DNA of 49,899 nt. Origin: Candidatus Rifleibacteriota bacterium. Lineage in GTDB: Bacteria; Muiribacteriota; Ozemobacteria; Ozemobacterales; Ozemobacteraceae. Within the stretch, counting starts at the first letter, position 1, and each line of letters starts with the position of its first letter. Shown piece by piece: positions 43,341 through 49,899 of this stretch. Where the stretch lies: positions 1 through 49,899 of the forward strand of contig JADFYG010000046.1 of NCBI GenBank assembly GCA_015233155.1, given 5' to 3'. The notes beneath the pieces were generated by a model. That model worked only from the letters and a program-made list of their open reading frames with translations. It was not told the origin of the DNA and ran no database searches. Made by a program: the position numbers and the translations under genes.

Positions 43341-44333
43341 TCATCTGCGTTCAATTTTGGGATGAGATTTGAAAAATTCCCAGATTGTTTTGCAGGCATC
43401 GAGGTCTTTAGAAGTCTTGCCGATAATTGCTTCAGGAGCATATTGATGACCGGAAGGCCAGGTATGGCCGCCGCCGATAATTTCATACAAAATGACTTCG
43501 CTTCCATTTCTGCCGCCGCTGAACAGGTGCTTTTTTACTCTGGTTCCATCGGAAGGGTCGCGGTCGGGTTCATCCGTAATAACAGGCTCGGTTGCGCATC
43601 CGTCGGCCTGCACCCAGAATCGGACGGCATCGTTCACGGAAATGCAGTTCCCACGAGGTTTTCTCTTTGTACCCACCATTCCTCCGGCAAATGGTACAAG
43701 AGGGTCCGCAGTGCTGTTTATCATCAGAACAGAGACCGGTTCGGCCGGCCTAGGACGGTCTGTTGCAATCTTCGGCAGAGAGCCGGTAACCGGCGCTATA
43801 GCTGCAAAAATATCCGCGCACTCGATTCCAAGACGGGCAGACATGAAAGCGCCATTGGAAATACCCGTGGAAAATATTCTCGCCGAATCTATCCGGTACT
43901 CTTTTTTCAGAGATTCGATCATTGCCTTCAAAAAACCGACATCATCGAGTTTCAATCTATGTGCCGTTGACGTCGGAATTTCTCTGCCGTCATTCCAGTT
44001 TCTCTCGATTCCATCCGGGTATACGACAATGAATCCTTCACGCTGTGCCTGGTCGTTAAAACCGCCAAGCGTCAGATACTGAGTCCCTGTCCCTGTTCCA
44101 TAGCCGCCATGAAGAACCAATAGGAGAGGAACCGGCATCGTAGCTGAGCAGGTGGTGGGAACGAACAACTGATAGGTTCGTTCGAGATTGCCAACCCGGA
44201 TCGAACGAGGAGTAGTCCGGGAATATTCAGTGACTTTCATCTTGTATAAATGAATATGCCACCCGACAATTCCGCCGACTGCAACGACAATAAGTCCAAG
44301 CAATAGCGCGATTTTTTTTATGTAATAGCGCAT
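43341..44333 (-). CDS. Membrane-anchored PHB-depolymerase/feruloyl-esterase-like hydrolase
   Basis: The 330-residue protein starts with a membrane anchor (about residues 8-28) followed by an alpha/beta hydrolase of the esterase PHB-depolymerase (LpqC, CE1-like) group. Motifs: VLHGGYGTGTGTQYLTLGGF (oxyanion region), STGISNGAFMSA with the nucleophile Ser, STADPLVPF with the acid Asp, and GGGHTWPSG with the catalytic His. It would cleave ester bonds in the periplasm. The ATG at 44333 has GAGGTGA six bases upstream. It lies 20 bases after the MscS-type gene on the same strand. Confidence 0.87.
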   Translation of the reverse strand: MRYYIKKIALLLGLIVVAVGGIVGWHIHLYKMKVTEYSRTTPRSIRVGNLERTYQLFVPTTCSATMPVPLLLVLHGGYGTGTGTQYLTLGGFNDQAQREGFIVVYPDGIERNWNDGREIPTSTAHRLKLDDVGFLKAMIESLKKEYRIDSARIFSTGISNGAFMSARLGIECADIFAAIAPVTGSLPKIATDRPRPAEPVSVLMINSTADPLVPFAGGMVGTKRKPRGNCISVNDAVRFWVQADGCATEPVITDEPDRDPSDGTRVKKHLFSGGRNGSEVILYEIIGGGHTWPSGHQYAPEAIIGKTSKDLDACKTIWEFFKSHPKIERR

Positions 44334-44353
44334 TTAATTTCACCTCAGCCATG

Positions 44354-46783
44354 TTAACGCTTGAGACCCGCCAGCCCTTCATCACTTTTGACCGTTACTA
44401 CATGGTGCGGGAATGGAATTTCTATATTTTCGCGCGCGAAAACTTCGAGAATTTTTTTCCGGAAAGCTCGAGCAACGTTCCACTGAGAAAGAGGACGCGT
44501 CTTGACCAGCATACGCAAAGTCACGGCGGAGTCGCCGAGACTTTCCACGCCAAGCACCTCGGGGCGCTCTATAATATGATCTCGCAGCGCGGCCGACCCC
44601 GCAAGCTCATCTCCGATTTTTTGCATCAGGGACAGCGCCTTGTCGACATCGGCGTCGTAGGCTATTCCAATGTCGAGCACGGCCCGTGACCATGCGTAAG
44701 TCATGTTCCGGACCGAATTGATCTCTCCGTTCGGAATGATATGAACACTTCCATCGGTACCGCGTAAAACAGTGGTCTTGAGATTTATCTTTTCTACTAC
44801 GCCGCTTTTATGCCCTATTTCGATTACATCTCCAACGCGAAACTGGTTTTCGACCAGGATGAAAAAGCCCGCAAAAAAGTCTTTCACCAGACTCTGACTT
44901 CCGAAACCAACGGCGACGCCGACGATACCGGCGCCAGTCAGCAACGGTGTAATGTCCATGCCCATTTCGCGCAGGATCATGATTCCGGCGATACAGCTCG
45001 TGACTACACGGATTGTCGTATTTAAGATTTGTACCAGTGTTGAAGCGCGTTTTTCATTTTCAGACTGGCTCGATCTATCTTCGTTGCGCACATACGTTAT
45101 GATGCTCTCGCCGAGGGTGTTTGTGAACTCCAGGACCAGAGCCACTCCCGCAAGTATCAGGATGATGCGAATCACCCGGCTGTAAATCCATTCACCGTTG
45201 GCCCCAAACCAGCCCGCAATCGAATTAACGATCGGCGTTTCAGTTGAAAGCCCGAAACGATGCAACAGGATAATCAGAACGCCAAGCACGATGAACAGAC
45301 GCAATCCTTTGCGTCCCAGGAAATAGAAGAATTGCGCCCTGTGGTCACTGATGGGAAGGATGCGCCGGGCGCTTTCGTTCGGTGCGCAAAGAATGTCTGA
45401 AAAGCGGTCTGCCAGTGGACGGGCAAGGCACATTGCGGTAAGAAGCAGGAAAAAAAGAACGGCATGAGCCCCGGCCCAGATGGTAAGATTGTCGTATCCC
45501 ATCAGGCTGGTAATAAGAAGAGCGATCATAAGAAGCGAAAACAACCGATACAACCCTGTGAAGAGACTCAATTCGCGCCATTCCGGCGGAATATGAAGAC
45601 GGTCACGCAATACTTTAACGACCGTGTCATGCAATGGAAGCAGCCTCCATAATGCCAGAAGCAAAGCGAGCTTGAGAACCCATTCCAGAAGGAACACGAT
45701 CTCCGGATGCATGCCGATTTCGTGCAAAACCAGGATTGGCGGCAGGAGCAGCAATGCCGGGCGCAGTAACGCAAGCCAGGCCTCCAGGATTTCCGGCGGG
45801 GCTGCAACAACCTCACACAATGTACGCGATAAAGTGAATACCAGACGACCGCCCAGATATAGAATCGGAATGGCGAACAGCTCCGCCGTAACAGGCATTG
45901 CAGTGGCCAGAACCAGACTTGTCAGAAATAGTGACAGTACAATCGCCTCGGCATGAAGCCATGTGACCAGGTCGGTTGCAAGACGCGCGAAGAAATGCGC
46001 CGGAGCATGATATTCGACCAAAAGATCCGATCCATCAACTGCCCCGGTAGCGGACGCGTCGCTTACAGTCCGGGGTTTGAACCGCCGCAGAACGAAACCC
46101 ATGAGGAGAGATGCGACAAGACCAACGATCATCATCTCGGCTGTCGACGCGTCAAGTGCTATAGCTCCTTCCGAGAGGCGAAATACCGCCGCACCGGGGA
46201 GAGCGCTCAAATTCTTTAACAGTGAACCCGGAAAACCGTGCTCGAAACGCAGAACCCGTCGAGCGAACAACGTGCGTTCCCGCTCTGTCTCCTGAGCGGC
46301 GATGAGGCGTTCCCTTACCCCGCTCACCCGCTGAGAAAGATCGTCAAGAGTTGCGACCTGGCTGGCGACAGCCGACGCGCCTTCCTCGATCGAAGCGAGC
46401 TGACGCCGCTTCAAGCGCTGTTCTTCCTTCTGATCAGCCGCTGATACGCCATCAGCAGCAGTGTGACGCTTATCATCCGCTTCCCGAACAGACTGATCCA
46501 GCAATCGCCGATTGGCGGCAAGAAGTTCGGCTTTCTTCGCGGCCATTGCGCGCTCCCGATCCAGCTCGCCCGTGAGCGTTTCGAGTTGAGAGAGTACATC
46601 GCGATCACCGGCAAGAACAGCCGGAGACGAAGCAAGTTCGTGCTCCATCTCGGACAGATGGGTCACCTCTTTCACATATCGCAGCAGCAGCTCGAAATGA
46701 CGTATCTGCTCGCCGACCGCATCACGTGCGGCAAGCAGTGCGTCGCGCTGAGTGACCGCGAGAAGACGCTTCGATTTGTCCAT
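44354..46783 (-). CDS. MscS/MscK-type mechanosensitive channel, C-terminal part of a split gene
   Basis: The frame encodes a coiled-coil leader (about residues 20-150), several membrane helices (about 210-560) and the MscS core: pore helix GAGIVGVAVGFGSQSLVKDF, then the beta domain FILVENQFRVGDVIEIG...GTDGSVHIIPNGEI and the C-terminal domain. It opens under membrane tension and releases solutes. The ATG at 46783 follows a run of eight C directly and has no ribosome binding site. The preceding frame ends in the same coiled coil, so this is the second half of an MscK-like protein of about 1,160 residues. One extra C in the run would join the frames. Confidence 0.85.
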   Translation of the reverse strand: MDKSKRLLAVTQRDALLAARDAVGEQIRHFELLLRYVKEVTHLSEMEHELASSPAVLAGDRDVLSQLETLTGELDRERAMAAKKAELLAANRRLLDQSVREADDKRHTAADGVSAADQKEEQRLKRRQLASIEEGASAVASQVATLDDLSQRVSGVRERLIAAQETERERTLFARRVLRFEHGFPGSLLKNLSALPGAAVFRLSEGAIALDASTAEMMIVGLVASLLMGFVLRRFKPRTVSDASATGAVDGSDLLVEYHAPAHFFARLATDLVTWLHAEAIVLSLFLTSLVLATAMPVTAELFAIPILYLGGRLVFTLSRTLCEVVAAPPEILEAWLALLRPALLLLPPILVLHEIGMHPEIVFLLEWVLKLALLLALWRLLPLHDTVVKVLRDRLHIPPEWRELSLFTGLYRLFSLLMIALLITSLMGYDNLTIWAGAHAVLFFLLLTAMCLARPLADRFSDILCAPNESARRILPISDHRAQFFYFLGRKGLRLFIVLGVLIILLHRFGLSTETPIVNSIAGWFGANGEWIYSRVIRIILILAGVALVLEFTNTLGESIITYVRNEDRSSQSENEKRASTLVQILNTTIRVVTSCIAGIMILREMGMDITPLLTGAGIVGVAVGFGSQSLVKDFFAGFFILVENQFRVGDVIEIGHKSGVVEKINLKTTVLRGTDGSVHIIPNGEINSVRNMTYAWSRAVLDIGIAYDADVDKALSLMQKIGDELAGSAALRDHIIERPEVLGVESLGDSAVTLRMLVKTRPLSQWNVARAFRKKILEVFARENIEIPFPHHVVTVKSDEGLAGLKR

Positions 46784-47856
46784 GGGGGGGGAACCGCGCT
46801 TGAGGATGACCCGTTGCCATGTGTTTCGAGTAAAGATTTGTCCAGCTCTTCCAGTTTTGTTAACAAGGCTTCCTGGTCGCGTCGTCCCTGGTCCAGGCCT
46901 TCCTGCGCTCGTTTTTCCTGGATGCGCAGATTTATGCGGTCGGCCTGCTCTTCGAGAACTCGCAGGGAAGCCGTAAAGCGGCCGACAAATTCCCCCGCCA
47001 GCGTCAGGATTTCCCTGGCATTGTTCTGTTCCTCACGAAGTGTCTTCATGCGTTCCTGAAGAAGCTTGCGCACTCGTCCGAGGGCAGCCAGATGTTTCTC
47101 ACGCGAAACCAGAAGAGTCGCGAGCGAAACCCGCTTCAGCTCAACCAGTGCCGCATCGACAGTGGAAAGAGCTTTTTTGTCCGGCGCAACCACAGCATCT
47201 AATGCGGTTTTTCGAGCTCGCCATTCCTCTTCCAAACGTCGCCCTTCGTTCAGATCGCCTTCATTCTGGCCAAGCAACTCGGTAATTTCAGAAATTTTGC
47301 TTTCAATATTACCTGCCCTATACTGCAGCAGATCACGTCGCGACTGGAGTATTTTCAGATCGAGTCGCGCACCTTCAACTCGTCCGGAATTAGGAGCCGA
47401 ATCACCGCCTGCAACTGAGACATTCTGTTGAAGAAGTCCTTCCAGTGAGGCGCGTTCTGCGGCCGGATCAAGCCGATCCGTCGCAGCCGTGCGACTCTCG
47501 GCATTCAGCGTGCTTTCCTGAACTTCGACCCGCTTAAGCAGCATGCTCAATGCGATATTGGTCAGTTCATACGTAGTCAGCTCCGGGTCGGTCAGAGAAC
47601 CGATCGGCATCTGCTCAGCCACTGCTGAAGTCGTAGCCATTTTCGCAACTTCGGATGGAATCAATTCTGAGCCAGTGGCTGAAATGATTCCATCTTTCAC
47701 TGATTCGATAATTCCGGCCTTTGTTGCAACTGCCGGAGGGGTCGCCGTGCCTGCCCAGGCCAGTTGTGCCGGGAAAATATGGACAATGAAAATAAGGATC
47801 AAGGCGACCAGGTCATGCCAAAAATATAACGTTCGCACGCATCTGCGGGCTACCAC
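46672..47856 (-). CDS. MscK-like N-terminal part: signal peptide and periplasmic coiled coil
   Basis: This frame starts at a GTG at 47856, 41 bases after the chemotaxis receptor stop, with CAGGGA upstream. It has a signal peptide or anchor (about residues 15-36) and a long coiled-coil region typical of MscK/KefA periplasmic domains (SKISEITELLGQNEGDLNEG, LLQERMKTLREEQNNAREIL). Its last 35 or so residues are an out-of-frame reading of the next gene's beginning. Up to the C8 run at about 46784-46791 the two belong together. It is probably not a separate protein but the first half of the split channel. Confidence 0.75.
   Translation of the reverse strand: MVARRCVRTLYFWHDLVALILIFIVHIFPAQLAWAGTATPPAVATKAGIIESVKDGIISATGSELIPSEVAKMATTSAVAEQMPIGSLTDPELTTYELTNIALSMLLKRVEVQESTLNAESRTAATDRLDPAAERASLEGLLQQNVSVAGGDSAPNSGRVEGARLDLKILQSRRDLLQYRAGNIESKISEITELLGQNEGDLNEGRRLEEEWRARKTALDAVVAPDKKALSTVDAALVELKRVSLATLLVSREKHLAALGRVRKLLQERMKTLREEQNNAREILTLAGEFVGRFTASLRVLEEQADRINLRIQEKRAQEGLDQGRRDQEALLTKLEELDKSLLETHGNGSSSSAVPPPWTNRSVFSRSLSATHCLPHVMRSASRYVISSCCCDM
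46784..46791 (-). other. C8 homopolymer at the break between the two channel frames
   Basis: Eight G on the plus strand (CCCCCCCC on the coding strand) lie exactly where the upstream frame should pass into the downstream one. Nine C (or a -1 ribosomal slip) would give SAVPPPMDKSK in one frame. Possible explanations are a sequencing error, slipped-strand phase variation or programmed frameshifting. Confidence 0.75.
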
Positions 47857-47897
47857 CGGGGTGGTCCCTGCGTCATCATGACAAATGGATATAATCG

Positions 47898-49697
47898 CTA
47901 TTTTCCTCCAACCAGCGCCACGAGTTGTGCAACCTGTGAGTTGAGTTCCTGAGCCTGGGAATACAGTTCCTGGGATGCGCTCGCTGATTGCTCGGCACTG
48001 GCTGCATTCTGCTGGACCACTTTATCCATTTCCGATACGGCCGTATTCACCTGCTCAATGCCGTGCGCCTGTTCCCGGGATGCCCCGGCAATCTCAGCAA
48101 CGATAGTCGCCACTTTCTCCGCGCTTGCCTGAATTGCCGTCAAGGCATTGGCAACTTCGGACGCTACGTTAACTCCCGCCTCTGCATTCTTCTTGGAATC
48201 CTCGATCAGGCCCGAAGTGCTCTTTGCTGCATCAGCACTGCGCCGGGCCAGATTACGGACTTCCTCGGCCACTACGGCGAATCCCTTCCCGGCCTCTCCG
48301 GCTCTTGCCGCCTCGACAGCTGCGTTAAGAGCGAGCAAATTGGTTTGAAATGCGATTTCGTCAATAGTTTTAATGATTTTTGCCGTCTCAGCGGAGGATG
48401 TCTTGATTTTATCAATAGCGCCGGACATGCGATTCACGGCTTCAACGCCGCCACCAACGATGGATTTGGATTCCTGCATCAGGGTATCGGCCATACCAGC
48501 GTTTTCTGCGCTTTTACGGGTCATGGAGGCCATTTCCTCCAGTGAGGCGGAACTTTCCTCAATACTGGCCGCCTGTTCGCTGGCACCTTCAGCCAGATGC
48601 TGGCTGGCGCCGGACAACTGATTTGAAGAAGCGGTCACCTTATTAGCACTTGAATCCAGATAACTGATCACCTGTTTGATCGACCCCGTGACACTTTTCA
48701 CAACAAAAAAAGCGATCAATACGGAAAATAACAATCCAATGCCAAGACCTATGCTTATTCCCTGCGATGAAATTGTAAGCGTGCTGGCTGCGCTGTTCGC
48801 TTCACGAGTCATATCCTCCATTCCCATGGCGGCAATGCTTTGTGCCTGCTCAAGGATACTACCCGCCAGAACAGCGCGTTTATTTGCCGTATCCGCACGA
48901 GCGGAAGTAAGTTTAGTGGTGGCGGTTCTGAAAGCCAGTGCCGCGGATCTGCATTCTTCAATCCTTTTCAGATCACCCTCAAAATCGCATATCTTTTTTA
49001 ATGCGTCCAATTTTTCATTGACTTTGTCGAGCATCGCAAGCGCTTCTGTAAGAAGCTTCGGATCACGTTTGGATGTCGCCTCCCAGGTGCCTGCTACAAC
49101 ACGATTGCCCAGGTCGACGAGCTCTGCAACCAGGGAAATACGATTCAGACGCTTTTCAAGTTGGTCCCCTTCGAGGCTGGCCATGATTTCGCCTCGCATG
49201 GCCTCTTTCTGACTTTCAAAGAAAGCGCCGCTGACCGTCATATATTGATGACTTGCCTCCTCGGCTACTTTCCGCTCCTCTTGCAGCTCCTTTGTTAACT
49301 TGACCGTTTCTTCAATCAGCTTCTCGTATTCAAGTATACTTTGTTCCGCTTTTTCCGCGCCCGTTTTCAATTGGGATAACCGATCTGAACTCATGCCATG
49401 ACTGACGGCTGCCTTGATTTGCTGTTTCACGCCTCCAAGTTTTTCTCTTGCTTTGTTGAGAAACAATTCATCATCCGTGTATTCATAGTCACGCATCTCC
49501 AGCAGCATGGAAAACATCTTTCTTTCCACGTTGTTGGCTACGCCCACTTCCGGCACATAATCCCTTGATAAAATCGAAGCGATTGTGCCACCGCGATTCA
49601 TGCTTGTAACCGCAATGAAACCTACCGCCACGGAAATAAGAATCACAAAGCAAAATCCGGCTCCCAATTTCATCCCAAGACTCATTTGTCGGAACAC
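47898..49697 (-). CDS. Methyl-accepting chemotaxis protein
   Basis: The 599-residue receptor starts at the GTG at 49697, with GGAGG six bases upstream. It has an N-terminal membrane helix (about 10-30), a long helical periplasmic sensor (about 35-310, four-helix or HBM-like), a second helix (about 315-338, [20 protein letters not shown]) and the cytoplasmic signalling bundle with the hairpin [20 protein letters not shown] and [25 protein letters not shown] domain is not obvious. It ends with a short tail [11 protein letters not shown], with no CheR-binding pentapeptide. A Cache-domain gene lies upstream and the MscK-like pair follows on the same strand. Confidence 0.93.
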   Translation of the reverse strand: MFRQMSLGMKLGAGFCFVILISVAVGFIAVTSMNRGGTIASILSRDYVPEVGVANNVERKMFSMLLEMRDYEYTDDELFLNKAREKLGGVKQQIKAAVSHGMSSDRLSQLKTGAEKAEQSILEYEKLIEETVKLTKELQEERKVAEEASHQYMTVSGAFFESQKEAMRGEIMASLEGDQLEKRLNRISLVAELVDLGNRVVAGTWEATSKRDPKLLTEALAMLDKVNEKLDALKKICDFEGDLKRIEECRSAALAFRTATTKLTSARADTANKRAVLAGSILEQAQSIAAMGMEDMTREANSAASTLTISSQGISIGLGIGLLFSVLIAFFVVKSVTGSIKQVISYLDSSANKVTASSNQLSGASQHLAEGASEQAASIEESSASLEEMASMTRKSAENAGMADTLMQESKSIVGGGVEAVNRMSGAIDKIKTSSAETAKIIKTIDEIAFQTNLLALNAAVEAARAGEAGKGFAVVAEEVRNLARRSADAAKSTSGLIEDSKKNAEAGVNVASEVANALTAIQASAEKVATIVAEIAGASREQAHGIEQVNTAVSEMDKVVQQNAASAEQSASASQELYSQAQELNSQVAQLVALVGGK

Positions 49698-49719
49698 GTG
49701 AAACCTCCCTAAGTTCTGC

Positions 49720-49747
49720 GACGCCCCTGATATAAACCAGGGGCGTC
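49720..49747. terminator. Stem-loop between the Cache-domain gene and the chemotaxis receptor gene
   Basis: GACGCCCCTG pairs perfectly with CAGGGGCGTC around ATATAAAC. It stands 28 bases after the upstream stop codon. No T run follows on the minus strand, so it may be an attenuator or mRNA-stabilising hairpin rather than a full terminator. Confidence 0.5.
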
Positions 49748-49775
49748 ATTTATCCGGGCTTGTAAATTATATCCG

Positions 49776-49899
49776 CTATTTTTTTGCATCCAGAGGGAAA
49801 CCGATATAATAAATCCCGACGGTTTCGCTGGCCGCATTTTTAATCGGTTCATAGCCGGTGTCATACCGCTTTCCAAGAATATCAACAACCCCATAGAAA
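49776..49899 (-). CDS. Cache-domain protein, 3' end only (cut by window edge)
   Basis: The last 40 codons before a TAG at 49776-49778 read GVVDILGKRYDTGYEPIKNA, then ASETVGIYYIGFPLDAKK. The G..YDTGYEPI.NA...VGIYYIG pattern is the C-terminal end of a Cache-type extracytoplasmic sensor domain. The protein stops right after the domain, so it may be a stand-alone Cache protein, perhaps working with the chemotaxis receptor encoded next. The start lies beyond the window. Confidence 0.7.
   Translation of the reverse strand, partial: FYGVVDILGKRYDTGYEPIKNAASETVGIYYIGFPLDAKK

Overview
The window looks like chromosomal DNA of a Gram-negative (diderm) bacterium with an anaerobic, fermentative or syntrophic lifestyle. 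Evidence: lipoprotein and Sec signal peptides, a pseudopilin, an MscK-like mechanosensitive channel, a methyl-accepting chemotaxis protein, a three-subunit [FeFe]-hydrogenase and an FmdE-like protein. A glutaminyl-tRNA synthetase is present. The mix (DUF1786, FmdE-like protein, dispersed CATTCCGA and ACACGGATGAACAC repeats, many beta-propellers) suggests an environmental, poorly cultivated lineage; I cannot name the phylum. No rRNA, tRNA, CRISPR array, transposase or phage gene was found.

Layout. 1-6 kb: surface or secreted proteins (collagen-like plus propeller fragment, a lipoprotein with carboxypeptidase-regulatory and PKD-like domains, a large Reg_prop-type propeller). 6.2-9.4 kb: MerR-type regulator, TPR protein, and a permease with its small CxxC thioredoxin-like partner. 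9.4-15 kb: DUF1786 protein overlapping a secreted protein, an FmdE-like protein, and a membrane histidine kinase; the FmdE and kinase genes lie between two same-orientation dispersed repeats. 15.1-19 kb: a two-gene operon of an N-domain-less Clp-type AAA+ unfoldase and a membrane-anchored dynamin-like GTPase. 19.1-24.1 kb: a glycine-zipper exported protein, then the hydrogenase operon hndA-hndC-hndD with a good promoter and terminator. 24.4-26.5 kb: lipoprotein, a 24-residue membrane micro-protein and a membrane protein. 26.8-32.3 kb: signalling block (MEDS sensor, hybrid kinase, second kinase) followed by a secreted FG-GAP-like protein and an ArsB/NhaD-type transporter. 32.3-38.2 kb: pseudopilin, glnS-glmS pair, cysteine-less redoxin-like protein. 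38.3-43.3 kb: exported SurE-type phosphatase, GH13 enzyme, kelch-repeat protein. 43.3-49.9 kb: on the minus strand a Cache-domain protein cut by the window edge, a chemotaxis receptor, a frame-split MscK-like channel and an esterase.

The most interesting items are the Clp-dynamin operon; the compact hydrogenase, whose NuoF-like subunit lacks both HydB-type extensions and whose catalytic L1 motif reads TSCSPGW; the MscK-like channel split exactly at a run of eight C; the oversized GlmS with two insertions; and a dispersed repeat placed in the same orientation just upstream of the ribosome binding sites of two unrelated genes.
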